Assembly (NCBI GenBank): GCA_964506075.1
Contig: CAZDKO010000011.1
Location: 8,562 to 41,311, forward strand
Source of the DNA: CAZDKO01 sp964506075 [NCBI: uncultured bacterium]
GTDB lineage: Bacteria > CAZDME01 > JAYEMH01
Length of the DNA: 32,750 nt
Direction: 5' to 3'
Every line of letters starts with the position of its first letter. The stretch's first letter is position 1. Both the position numbers and the translations under genes were made by a program. Shown here piece by piece: positions 1 through 8,028 of the stretch. The notes under the pieces were generated by a model that did no database searches, was not told the origin of the DNA, and worked only from the letters and a program-made list of their open reading frames with translations.

Positions 1-2265
1 GATGATGCCGACGCCATAGAAACATTAAAAGCAATAAATTATAAAGAATTCCAGAACAAACGGGACTCCCTTAATTTCTTCAGTAAAAAACTCAGTGAAT
101 GGGGGATAGCCATAGGCTTAACGTGGGCTCTCATTCTCAGATGGGTTGAGGGCGGTTATGTTTTTGGCGTGGTCTCAGGACTGATGTTACTCGCCAGCGC
201 CATATGCCGCTTAGCCAAATGGCGTATAGAGAGAAACTTTACCGATAAAATTATTCGTTCCGGCCTCATTACCCGGGGGAAAATTTCTCTGATAAGGACC
301 GGCGGCAGAGCGCTAAAGATTAAGTCCGTATTAAAACCCTTCACGGAATTAACTGATAAATATTTCCACCATCCTAGGGTAAAAGAAATTGCGGATAAAT
401 TCAAATCCATAGCCGAAAAGACATTTAATTTTATTAAAAACAATAAAATTATTTTTATCACCGCTTTAAGCGTTTTTTGTGTTGACCAGGTTTCTAAAGC
501 GGTAATAAGAATGCTGGTGACCATTGACACCGGCTTCTGGCTGATTCCGGGAACAACCGGGATAGCCCATCTTACCCATGATACTCCCACTGTCTTTGAG
601 CCCTGGTCATGGAGTGTATTGATACCGGTAATAGTGTTCTCCGCGCTGACCGTAAAGTGGCATCCTAAATTTCCCAGAAAAATCCAATCGGTTATTTTTG
701 GAGCCATAGGCGGTGCGGCTTTGGGTAATCTTTTTGACCTCGTTGTATTCGGCGGCGTAACCGACTGGATAGCCATCGGTGTTAATGGAAAAGGAATTGT
801 GGCTAATATAGCTGATTTAACCATAATGGGCTATTTCCTGACTTTATGGGCAGGGACTTTCAAAAATATGGCGGTTAGTGCTACCAAGCTGATTAAAAGG
901 AAAATAAGAGGAGATAAACAGGAAATTATAGCGGGTGAAATCTATAGTCCGACTATACTTGAGGTCCGGAGCGGTAGACAGGTTAAAGCCGAGATTACCC
1001 CGATGTCTCTCTCTGACGTAGACGGGATGAACTGGGTAAATTCTGAGGAAGCTTCTCTATCATTTTTATCTCCAGAGGCTGATAAGGTTTTTGAAGAAGC
1101 CCGGATGACTCAGATTAGAGGATATTTCCCCGAAGCGGAGGGTAATATTTTTAAACTAACGGTCAAAAACAGTGATAGAATTGAAGGTTTTATCTATTTA
1201 AAAGAGGAAACTTATAAAGGAGAACCCATCCTTAGAATCAGTTATGTTGCTTCTGCCCCCTGGAACCGGGCTGAAAATAAAGCCGAGGCGAGAATATATA
1301 AATATGTCGCCAAGGAACTGGTTGCCTTTGCTCTGGAATATAGCCGGCAAACTCTCTCTCAGAGGCGGGTCATTCTTACCGCCCATCCTGATATTTATAA
1401 CACGCTTTATAAAGAATTTGGATTTAAAGCGACAGGTCATAGAGATGAATATATATATGACGGCGTTGATAAAGATAAAATATTTACTGTGGCGGTCACT
1501 ATAAATACAGGGAGTTTCTTACAAAAACTGATGTCACCGTTAAAAGAAATAAGAAATAGAAACCTGGTCAATAAATTAGATGAATACATTTATAAAATGA
1601 ATCCGGCCTTCCAGGAAGCCTTAAAAGAAGGGACAATTCAATATGACCAGACTCAACCTCCTCTTAAAAGATATCGATATCCTTTTGTCTGTGAAGTAGC
1701 CGCCCGCTCGAGCAAGATAGTTTTACTGGAAGAATTCGGTTCGTCTTTAAAGATTAGAGTCGTTCAGGGTAGGAAACAGGGTATTCCTGACTCGCATTAC
1801 TGGGTGGAGATTGAAATTGGCGATAAAACTTATTATTTAAGTTTTACCGATACCCAGTATCTGCCTTTTAAAGATGACCAGAAACAGATTAAATCAAAGG
1901 CCCTGGGCGGGTATTATACTCATCTGATGTTCTTAAAACAAATCTCCGGAATGGCTCCGGATCAGAAAGTCAACTTCCGGTTAATTGATGAAAACTTCTA
2001 TGAAAGGGAAGGACTGGAAATAGAAGACAGGGATGTTTCTGATTTTGAAACCGATAGTTTACCTGAGGTTTTAAGATTATTCAGATTAAATCTGGAACAA
2101 TTAACGGAAGAAGGCAGGCCTGATATTAAATTGACTAAAGAGAGAAGAGAATCAATGGAGAAAATCTTCATTGATACAGAGGATATTGCGGAGGTTGACG
2201 TTAAGAAGTTGAATCCTCTGGTTCAGCAGGAAAGAGCCATTGATAGTATAAGTGCCCTGAATTAA
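1..2265 (+). CDS. 3' part of a large multidomain protein: LspA-like, GNAT-like and cysteine-peptidase-like segments
   Basis: The reading frame is open from the first base, so the true start lies upstream; 754 codons are visible. Counting codons from base 1, residues about 155-290 resemble signal peptidase II: VDQVSK (Asp162), GNLFD (Asp246) and NIAD (Asp272) match the LspA motifs, and both catalytic aspartates are present. The usual Arg after NxxD is replaced by Leu. Residues about 315-500 look like a GNAT acyltransferase fold, with a conserved-looking strand (RISYVASAPWNR) and a closing YKEFGFKATG. Residues about 545-660 carry a Cys564, His599 (SHYWVEI), Asp617 (SFTDTQY) pattern like transglutaminase/papain-type enzymes. 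The C-terminus is charged. LspA normally stands alone at about 160 aa, so this is an unusual fusion, perhaps the tail of a giant protein. Domain calls are by eye; the LspA-like one is the firmest. Confidence 0.75.
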   Translation, partial: DDADAIETLKAINYKEFQNKRDSLNFFSKKLSEWGIAIGLTWALILRWVEGGYVFGVVSGLMLLASAICRLAKWRIERNFTDKIIRSGLITRGKISLIRTGGRALKIKSVLKPFTELTDKYFHHPRVKEIADKFKSIAEKTFNFIKNNKIIFITALSVFCVDQVSKAVIRMLVTIDTGFWLIPGTTGIAHLTHDTPTVFEPWSWSVLIPVIVFSALTVKWHPKFPRKIQSVIFGAIGGAALGNLFDLVVFGGVTDWIAIGVNGKGIVANIADLTIMGYFLTLWAGTFKNMAVSATKLIKRKIRGDKQEIIAGEIYSPTILEVRSGRQVKAEITPMSLSDVDGMNWVNSEEASLSFLSPEADKVFEEARMTQIRGYFPEAEGNIFKLTVKNSDRIEGFIYLKEETYKGEPILRISYVASAPWNRAENKAEARIYKYVAKELVAFALEYSRQTLSQRRVILTAHPDIYNTLYKEFGFKATGHRDEYIYDGVDKDKIFTVAVTINTGSFLQKLMSPLKEIRNRNLVNKLDEYIYKMNPAFQEALKEGTIQYDQTQPPLKRYRYPFVCEVAARSSKIVLLEEFGSSLKIRVVQGRKQGIPDSHYWVEIEIGDKTYYLSFTDTQYLPFKDDQKQIKSKALGGYYTHLMFLKQISGMAPDQKVNFRLIDENFYEREGLEIEDRDVSDFETDSLPEVLRLFRLNLEQLTEEGRPDIKLTKERRESMEKIFIDTEDIAEVDVKKLNPLVQQERAIDSISALN

Positions 2266-2297
2266 AACGGCATTTTTTTTGTTATGAGGTGAGATTA

Positions 2298-2735
2298 ATG
2301 ACGCAGGAAAGTTATCTGCCTAACAGTCTTTTTGAACTTCTGGGAATGGATCCGACGCCGGTTAGACGGGAGAGGGTGAGGAAAAATAAGTCTAAAATTG
2401 CTCTTTTCCCTCTTTTTGTCGTTATCGGCGCAATTCTACTTTTTTGCTATAATTACCTCAGGATAGAACTTGTTACCCTCAGGGCCAAAGAAACTTTAGT
2501 CGGTAAAGGGATTTTTATTCAGACTTATGAAGAATGTTCGCCCCGGATAAAATTAGTTTTTAATAAGCCCGGTTTTGTTTCCAAGACTGAAAGAGGATAT
2601 TTGATTAAGATTCCCGTAATTAAAACTGATTTAGAGCTGATTACTTCCCGTCCGAAAATCACTATGGCGGGAGAGAATATATTTATCCAGAGCCTGGAAC
2701 TTTGCCCGCCTAAAGTTAAGCTGTTATTTCCTTAG
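2298..2735 (+). CDS. Small single-pass membrane protein with an internal duplication
   Basis: I do not recognise this 145-aa protein. I start it at the ATG preceded by GAGGTGAG; an in-frame GTG lies three codons upstream but would overlap that ribosome binding site. A cytoplasmic basic stretch (RRERVRKNKSK) precedes one transmembrane helix at about residues 34-54, so the C-terminal part should lie outside the cytoplasmic membrane. Two 20-residue segments are copies of each other: residues 69-89 (GKGIFIQTYEECSPRIKLVF) and 125-145 (GENIFIQSLELCPPKVKLLF), each with one Cys. The stop codon TAG overlaps the TAA of the convergent helicase gene. Confidence 0.7.
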   Translation: MTQESYLPNSLFELLGMDPTPVRRERVRKNKSKIALFPLFVVIGAILLFCYNYLRIELVTLRAKETLVGKGIFIQTYEECSPRIKLVFNKPGFVSKTERGYLIKIPVIKTDLELITSRPKITMAGENIFIQSLELCPPKVKLLFP

Positions 2736-4882
2736 CTATTATCCAGCTGTTTTTTGATGTTTTTTGCCAATTCCTTCCCGATAAACGGTATTTTCATTAA
2801 TTTAGAAATTTCCGCTTTTTTAAGAGCATTTAAATTTTTTATTCCTTTTTCATAAAGAGCCCTGGCCCGGATGCGGCCGATTCCTTTTACTTTGACTAAA
2901 TCAAGCAGTTCCTGTTTTATGCCGTATTTGACCCGCTGTCTGATATCCTCTAACTTATTAGCGAGGTTAAGCGAGTGAAATAATTTGGCCAGTTTCTCCC
3001 CGGAGTAAATAAGCCAGTCGGCTGTTTCTATCAAGCGGTGAATATCGCCCGGGCCAATGGCGAATTTCTCGCAGAGTAAATCTTCTTTTTCTTCCCCTGC
3101 CCAGCTTTCTAAGAGAAAAGCGGTCTTACAGATAGAGAGATGGTCTTCATAATCAAACTGTTCCTTAGCCAGAAGGAACTCCTGGTCGTGCAACCTGGCG
3201 TAAATTTCTACCGCTTCAAAATCTTTCCGGTTAAGCCGCAGGATATCCATATCCGGGCAGAGGCAGATAAGATGCAGGAAAGAAGATATCGTGGTATTTT
3301 CTCGACGGGCTTTAATTAATCCGTCTCTTAAAACTACGCCGGAAAGAGGGTCAATATAGAGACGGGAAATTTCTTCTCCGAAAGGGGTGGCTTTAAGGCC
3401 GTCTTTAAGGCTTTCAATCATTTTTTCCTTTAACAGGAAATCAATGATTCTGTCTACAATATAATACAGATCTTCGGTCTGTTTCTGGTAGGCGAAAAAG
3501 GTGTAACGGAGAAATTCCATTAAGCCTTTTTCATTACGGACATAGCCGGAAGCAATGGCTGATAAAAGATGGGTCCGTAAAGCCGATTCATTTTCCAGCT
3601 TGGAGGTAATTGGTTCTGGTTCAGCCAGAATAAATTCTTCAAATAAAGCGGTAGATTCCTGGTCAGAGCGGGCAATCAAAACGGCTTCACCGTAATCATC
3701 ATATTGAGGCCGACCGGCTCGTCCGCACATCTGTTTGTATTCAAATACGGCAATGGGGTAAGAGCCTAATCCGCTTTCATAGCGACGGTAATCGCGGATA
3801 ATCGCCCGCCGGGCGGGGAGATTTACTCCCGCGGCCAGGGTCGGGGTGGCACAGATGGTTTTGATTAAATTGCTGCGAAAGGCGTCTTCCACTAATTTTC
3901 GCTGTTCACTGCGCAGTCCCGCGTGATGAAAAGCAACCCCGTTTTTGACCGTTGCGGCCAGTTTTCGACAGATTTTTGTTGCTTCGGCTCTTACCCCTTC
4001 AATCTTTTCCGAAATAGATTCCAGTTTTTCTTTTTCTTTTTGACTCAGGAGAGGATAAACGGCGTGAGCAATTTTTACCGCCGAGGCTTCGGTAGAGCGG
4101 CGGGTACTGACGAAAACCAGGACCTGTCCGTTTTCTTTGACGGTGTCTAATACCAGCGAGGGTAATTCTTCCAGCCCGTGGTCTTTTATAATTTTGTCTT
4201 CTCCGTCGGAAAATCTTATTTTCTGGTGAAAGTAGACCCCTTCTCTTAAAGGAACCGGCCGCCAGTGGCTGATTATACAATCGGCATTAAGCCATTTGGC
4301 CATTTCTTCGGCGTTAGCGACGGTGGCCGAAAGAGCCAGAATCTGCATCCGGGGATTCAGTTGTCTTAACCGGGCAATTAAAATTTCCAGGGTTGGTCCC
4401 CGGGACGGGTCATCAAGAAAATGAATTTCATCAAATACCGCCGTCGTTAAATCATGACTGAGCCAGGGAGCACGGAAACGAAGAAGAGAATCTACTTTTT
4501 CCGAGGTGGAGATAAGAATCTGGTATCGTTCCAGATATGAACCGGGGGTATCATAATCACCGGTGGCAATACCTATTTTTATCCCTAAGGGGGCGTATCT
4601 TTTACTAAAATCTTCATATTTTTCCGAGGCCAGCGCCCGAAGCGGCACTACATAAAGACACCGCCCGCCCTTTTTTATAATTGACTGGATAAGACAAAGT
4701 TCCGCCAGCAAAGTTTTACCGGCCGCGGTCGGCATGGAGAGAACGAAATTTTTCCCTTCCAGCAAACCCGATTTGATGGCCGTTTCCTGAGGGGGGTAGA
4801 AAGAACAAAATCCGGATTTCTCTAAAATTGCGGCTATTTCTGAAGGCAGACTATATTTTTGACAGACGTCGGCTATTTTCAT
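2732..4882 (-). CDS. Hel308/Ski2-like superfamily II DNA/RNA helicase
   Basis: A 716-aa ATP-dependent helicase. Motifs appear in order: Q-motif-like YPPQ (29-32), Walker A PTAAGKT (51-57), VVPLRALA, DEIH (151-154), SAT (185-187), motif IV (VLVFVSTRRS), motif V (TPTLAAGVNLPARRAII) and motif VI QMCGRAGR. A C-terminal helix-hairpin-helix pair (VKGIGRIRARALYEKG and IPFIGKELAKNIKKQ) follows the ratchet-like region. This order and the length fit archaeal Hel308/Ski2-type enzymes, which act at stalled replication forks; the DEIH box rather than DEAH/DECH is typical of that group. Known bacterial RecG and RecQ have a different layout. It is transcribed alone, against its neighbours, and meets the upstream gene tail to tail with overlapping stops. 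Function in replication repair is inferred from the family. Confidence 0.88.
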   Translation of the reverse strand: MKIADVCQKYSLPSEIAAILEKSGFCSFYPPQETAIKSGLLEGKNFVLSMPTAAGKTLLAELCLIQSIIKKGGRCLYVVPLRALASEKYEDFSKRYAPLGIKIGIATGDYDTPGSYLERYQILISTSEKVDSLLRFRAPWLSHDLTTAVFDEIHFLDDPSRGPTLEILIARLRQLNPRMQILALSATVANAEEMAKWLNADCIISHWRPVPLREGVYFHQKIRFSDGEDKIIKDHGLEELPSLVLDTVKENGQVLVFVSTRRSTEASAVKIAHAVYPLLSQKEKEKLESISEKIEGVRAEATKICRKLAATVKNGVAFHHAGLRSEQRKLVEDAFRSNLIKTICATPTLAAGVNLPARRAIIRDYRRYESGLGSYPIAVFEYKQMCGRAGRPQYDDYGEAVLIARSDQESTALFEEFILAEPEPITSKLENESALRTHLLSAIASGYVRNEKGLMEFLRYTFFAYQKQTEDLYYIVDRIIDFLLKEKMIESLKDGLKATPFGEEISRLYIDPLSGVVLRDGLIKARRENTTISSFLHLICLCPDMDILRLNRKDFEAVEIYARLHDQEFLLAKEQFDYEDHLSICKTAFLLESWAGEEKEDLLCEKFAIGPGDIHRLIETADWLIYSGEKLAKLFHSLNLANKLEDIRQRVKYGIKQELLDLVKVKGIGRIRARALYEKGIKNLNALKKAEISKLMKIPFIGKELAKNIKKQLDNS

Positions 4883-4999
4883 TTCTGTGATTGGTTAAAT
4901 TATGTTCAAAGTGGAATAGAAGATTTATATTCATAAAATACAATAGCACATCTTATTTTTTCAGTCGATAAAAAAATATCAGTTTATCGTGCTTGTTTC

Positions 5000-5028
5000 T
5001 TGCATTCGCCGGTCAGGTGTGTTAAAAT
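5000..5028 (+). promoter_or_regulatory. Sigma-70-type promoter for the GTPase/reductase operon
   Basis: TTGCAT at 5000-5005 and TAAAAT at 5023-5028 are separated by 17 bp. The start codon lies 29 bp past the -10 box. A 7-bp inverted repeat, CGATAAA (4965-4971) and TTTATCG (4983-4989), sits just upstream of the -35 and could be an operator; that is speculative. The 9-mer TCTTGCATT around the -35 recurs at the fbaB promoter. Confidence 0.6.
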
Positions 5029-5057
5029 AAAGCCGAAAATTTTTTTTGAGGTGAAAC

Positions 5058-6056
5058 TTGCCGGCGAATTTAACTCCCCAATATTTAGAAGCAGAAAAAC
5101 GCTTTCGTGAAGCTAAAGCCAAGGAAGATAAACTGGCGGCCCTGGAAGAGATGTACGCGCTTCTTCCCAAGCATAAAGGGACAGATAAACTCAAGGCCGG
5201 CATCAAGCAGCGAATCTCCAAACTTAAAAAAGCCGAAGAGAAAAAGGCCACCAAGACCGGTGAAGCCTTTATGGTGGAACGAGAAGGGGCCGGACAACTG
5301 GCGATTATCGGTCCGCCCAGTTCCGGGAAATCCAGTTTACTGGCCGCTTTAACCAAAGCCAAGCCTAAAATAGGGCCCTATCCTTTTACCACGGCCATAC
5401 CCTTACCGGGTATTATGGAATATGAAGACGTTCAGATTCAACTGGTTGACCTTCCGCCGATAACCGAAGCCGGAATGGAAGGCTGGCATTTTAACATTAT
5501 TCGTAACGCCGATGCTTTACTTTTTGTGGTTGATGCTGAAGATGCGGACGTTTTAAGCGAGACAGAAATCGTTATTGAACAGTTAAAAAACAGACGGGTA
5601 ATACCCGTCAGCGGGAATGTAGAGGAGGAGCCGCCCATCGGGACGGTCTATAAAAAAACCATTCTTATCGCCAATAAAATGGATAGCCCCGTAGCGTTGG
5701 AAAATCTCCCGGTGCTGGAAGAGTTTTTTAGCCGGAACTTAAAAATTATGCCTGTTTCTATTTATGATAAATCTGCGCTTGAAAAACTAAAGCGTGAGAT
5801 CTTTTCTATACTTAATATTATTAGAATCTATTCCAAAATCCCGGGTAAGCCGCCGGATTTACACAGCCCTTTTACTCTGCCGGTCGGAAGTAACGTTACT
5901 GATTTAGCCCGGGCAATCCATAAAGATTTTACCAGTGGTTTGGAAAAGGTGCGCCTCTGGGGTTCGGCTCGTTTTGACGGGCAGTCGGTTCCCCTGGATT
6001 ACGTGCTTAAAGATAAAGATATAGTCGAAGTACATATAAGAAAAAAAGAAGAATAA
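5058..6056 (+). CDS. DRG/Obg-like GTPase with C-terminal TGS domain
   Basis: A 332-aa P-loop GTPase. The start is a TTG, chosen because GAGGTGA ends just upstream and no in-frame ATG lies close. Residues 1-70 form a Lys/Glu-rich helical region, followed by G1 GPPSSGKS (85-92), a G2 region with Thr111/112, G3 DLPP (131-134), G4 NKMD (206-209) and a TGS domain at about 260-330 (HSPFTLPVGSNVTDLARAIH). This is the layout of DRG/Rbg GTPases, known in archaea and eukaryotes to bind ribosomes; shorter relatives occur in several bacterial phyla. The G3 motif has Pro in place of the usual Gly (DxxG), which could change hydrolysis. A role in translation is a family inference. The next gene starts directly at its stop codon. 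Confidence 0.85.
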   Translation: MPANLTPQYLEAEKRFREAKAKEDKLAALEEMYALLPKHKGTDKLKAGIKQRISKLKKAEEKKATKTGEAFMVEREGAGQLAIIGPPSSGKSSLLAALTKAKPKIGPYPFTTAIPLPGIMEYEDVQIQLVDLPPITEAGMEGWHFNIIRNADALLFVVDAEDADVLSETEIVIEQLKNRRVIPVSGNVEEEPPIGTVYKKTILIANKMDSPVALENLPVLEEFFSRNLKIMPVSIYDKSALEKLKREIFSILNIIRIYSKIPGKPPDLHSPFTLPVGSNVTDLARAIHKDFTSGLEKVRLWGSARFDGQSVPLDYVLKDKDIVEVHIRKKEE

Positions 6057-6767
6057 ATGGCAGAATTCGAAACCGAGATTAAGGAAATAATTAAGCGGAC
6101 TCATAACGTGAAAAGCTTCCGTTTTCTGGTAAAAGATAAAATTGATTTTTTACCCGGGCAGTTTTTCTTCGTGACTATAAAGATAGGGGAAAATGAAGCG
6201 ACCAAACATTTTTCTTTTTCCAATTCCCCGACCGAAAAAGATTATATAGAATTTACAAAAAAAATTACTGACAGTGAATATTCAAAAGCCCTTGATAATC
6301 TTAAAGCCGGAGACTGGGCCCGGCTCCGTTTACCTTACGGAAAATTTACCTTTCAGGGAGAGTATCCCAAAATTGCCTTTCTTTCCGGCGGTATCGGCAT
6401 AACCCCGATAAGAAGCATCTGTAAATTCGTGACTGATAAAAAAAATCCGGCTAAGATTACCTTGCTTTATAGCTCCAATACCCCGGAAGATATCATTTTT
6501 AAAGAAGACTTTGAAAATATGGAGAAAGAAAACGATAATTTAAAGGTGGTTTATACCATTACCTTGCCGGATGACGCCGGCCGCTGGGAAGGTAAAACCG
6601 GACGGATTGATAGCGGGATGATACAGGAAGAAATTCCCGATTACGCCGAGCGGATTTTTTATATTTGCGGTCCCCCGGCTATGGTTGAAGCAATGAAGGA
6701 AATTATCAGCCGCGATTTAAACCTGGACGCCGGCCGGATTAAGACGGAGAATTTTACCGGGTATTAA
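6057..6767 (+). CDS. Ferredoxin-NADP reductase-like FAD/NAD(P)H oxidoreductase
   Basis: A 236-aa flavoprotein of the ferredoxin-NADP+ reductase fold. The FAD domain shows LPGQFFFV (32-39) and HFSFSNSP (51-58), corresponding to the RxYSxxS flavin-binding motif. The NAD(P) domain shows LSGGIGITPIRSI and the late YICGPPAMVEAM. The length fits the FAD plus NAD domains only; no 2Fe-2S cysteine cluster is present, so electrons must pass to a separate partner. The ATG directly abuts the stop of the GTPase gene, implying translational coupling and one transcript. The electron acceptor cannot be told from sequence. Confidence 0.85.
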   Translation: MAEFETEIKEIIKRTHNVKSFRFLVKDKIDFLPGQFFFVTIKIGENEATKHFSFSNSPTEKDYIEFTKKITDSEYSKALDNLKAGDWARLRLPYGKFTFQGEYPKIAFLSGGIGITPIRSICKFVTDKKNPAKITLLYSSNTPEDIIFKEDFENMEKENDNLKVVYTITLPDDAGRWEGKTGRIDSGMIQEEIPDYAERIFYICGPPAMVEAMKEIISRDLNLDAGRIKTENFTGY

Positions 6768-6776
6768 TTTTAAGTC

Positions 6777-6804
6777 TTGCATTAACGCCATTTTTTGATA
6801 TAAT
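6777..6804 (+). promoter_or_regulatory. Promoter of fbaB
   Basis: TTGCAT (6777-6782) and a perfect TATAAT (6799-6804) are 16 bp apart. A strong AAGGAGG at 6836-6842 then precedes the fbaB ATG. The -35 lies within TCTTGCATT, the same 9-mer as at the GTPase promoter, so both may be read by the same sigma factor or share a regulator. Confidence 0.75.
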
Positions 6805-6848
6805 TGAAACTCAATCTAATTTCAACAGATAATATAAGGAGGATAAAA

Positions 6849-7763
6849 ATGACCCCAAGAGTGAAAGAAATTTTAAGCTGGTACGGTGCCGATAACCCCG
6901 GGACATTAAGTAATCTGGCCCGGATGCTCAATCACGGAACGTTAGCCGGGACCGGTAAAATGGTAATTCTTCCGGTAGACCAGGGTTTTGAACACGGGCC
7001 GGCCAGAAGTTTTGCCCCAAACCCGGCCGGATATGACCCGCGGTATCATTTTGAATTAGCCATTGAGGCCGGTTGTAACGCTTATGCGGCGCCGCTGGGT
7101 TTTATTGAGGGTGCCGCCCGTGATTATGCCGGAGAGATTCCCCTGATTTTAAAAGCCAATAATAGCGACGTGCTCTATTCGGATAAGAATCCGGTGCCGG
7201 CCGTTACGGCTTCTGTCCATGACGCCCTGCGTTTAGGCTGCGCGGCTATCGGCTTTACCATCTACCCGGGTTCTTCTTACCGTAAGGAGATGTATGAAGA
7301 AATCCGGTTTCTGGCTGAAGAGGCTAAAGATAGTGGCCTGGCCGTCGTTATCTGGTCTTATCCCCGCGGCGAACAATTATCCAAAGAAGGCGAAACAGCC
7401 ATTGACGTCTGCGCCTATGCCGCTCAAATCGGCGTCCAGCTCGGAGCGCACATCGTCAAAGTGAAACCGCCCACCGAACACATTGAACAGGAAGCGGCCA
7501 GAAAGGTCTACGAAAAGGAAAAAATACCCATCAAAACTTTACCGGAGAGAGTAAAACACGTCGTTCAGAGCGCTTTTAACGGTCGCAGAATCGTGATTTT
7601 TTCCGGCGGTCCCTCTAAAGATAAAGCTGCGGTGTTAGAAGAGATTAAAGGGATTAATGACGGCGGCGGTTTTGGTTCTATAATCGGCCGTAACTCTTTC
7701 CAGAGACCGAAAAAAGAAGCCATTGCTCTTCTTAAAGAGATAATGGATATTTATAAAAAATAA
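6849..7763 (+). CDS. fbaB: Class I fructose-bisphosphate aldolase, DhnA/FbaB (archaeal) type
   Basis: A 304-aa Schiff-base aldolase that cleaves fructose 1,6-bisphosphate to dihydroxyacetone phosphate and glyceraldehyde 3-phosphate in glycolysis and gluconeogenesis. Recognisable blocks are VILPVDQGFEHGP, LILKANNSD, the GFTIYPGSS strand, VIWSYPRG, and AHIVKVKPP with the likely Schiff-base lysine. A phosphate-binding IFSGGP and a GFGSIIGRNSFQRP end follow. The ATG at 6849 is chosen because AAGGAGG sits 6 bp before it; an in-frame codon 45 bp upstream falls inside the promoter and is rejected. The gene has its own promoter and terminator. The family is shared by archaea and some bacteria. Confidence 0.93.
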   Translation: MTPRVKEILSWYGADNPGTLSNLARMLNHGTLAGTGKMVILPVDQGFEHGPARSFAPNPAGYDPRYHFELAIEAGCNAYAAPLGFIEGAARDYAGEIPLILKANNSDVLYSDKNPVPAVTASVHDALRLGCAAIGFTIYPGSSYRKEMYEEIRFLAEEAKDSGLAVVIWSYPRGEQLSKEGETAIDVCAYAAQIGVQLGAHIVKVKPPTEHIEQEAARKVYEKEKIPIKTLPERVKHVVQSAFNGRRIVIFSGGPSKDKAAVLEEIKGINDGGGFGSIIGRNSFQRPKKEAIALLKEIMDIYKK

Positions 7764-7788
7764 AGAGACCTGGGTTAAAGGTTTTTCC

Positions 7789-7847
7789 GAACTAAACCCC
7801 GTTAGAGAACCTGGAAATTTTTCTCTAACGGGGAGTTCTTTTTCTTT
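7789..7847 (+). terminator. Strong rho-independent terminator after fbaB
   Basis: A perfect 12-bp stem (CCCCGTTAGAGA at 7797-7808 with TCTCTAACGGGG at 7822-7833) is extended outward by GAACT/AGTTC and followed by a T-rich tract (TTTTTCTTT). It should isolate fbaB from the cassette region that follows. Confidence 0.9.
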
Positions 7848-7869
7848 ACCTTGTTACTCATACCTACAA

Positions 7870-7920
7870 CCTTCCCGGGCTGGTTATTTAAGCCCGAAGG
7901 TGCCTGCCCCCTAATTTTTT
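7870..7920. other. Second hairpin with distal T run, possible mobile-element relic
   Basis: CCTTC-CC-GGGCT (7870-7881) can pair with AGCCCGAAGG (7891-7900), leaving a two-base bulge. It is followed by TGCCTGCCCCCTAATTTTTT. The T run is about 12 bases from the stem, too far for a normal terminator. The tail resembles in style the right end of the Y1 transposase element (CCCGTCCCATTTTTT), so it may be a leftover element end. This is weak. Confidence 0.3.
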
Positions 7921-7939
7921 GATTGAGTGATAGAATATT

Positions 7940-7968
7940 TTGATTTAAAAATATAACAATGATATAAT
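7940..7968 (+). promoter_or_regulatory. Promoter reading into the cassette array
   Basis: TTGATT (7940-7945) and a perfect TATAAT (7963-7968) are exactly 17 bp apart. Transcription would begin near 7975, about 50 bp before the first cassette junction (GTTATGC at 8026). Its place matches that of the common cassette promoter in integrons, although no integrase gene is visible here. Confidence 0.65.
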
Positions 7969-8028
7969 CTAAAATATCAGACCGCTTATTCCAATTTCAG
8001 CAATTACGAAATTCGGATATCAATTGTT

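Noticed and set aside
1198-1504. Open frames antisense to or overlapping the first large gene and similar ones elsewhere
   Set aside because: They lie within strong coding genes in other frames, lack ribosome binding sites and show no protein family pattern.
4965-4989. CGATAAA/TTTATCG inverted repeat as a terminator of the helicase or GTPase genes
   Set aside because: It lies upstream of both start codons and has no GC-rich stem; at most an operator.
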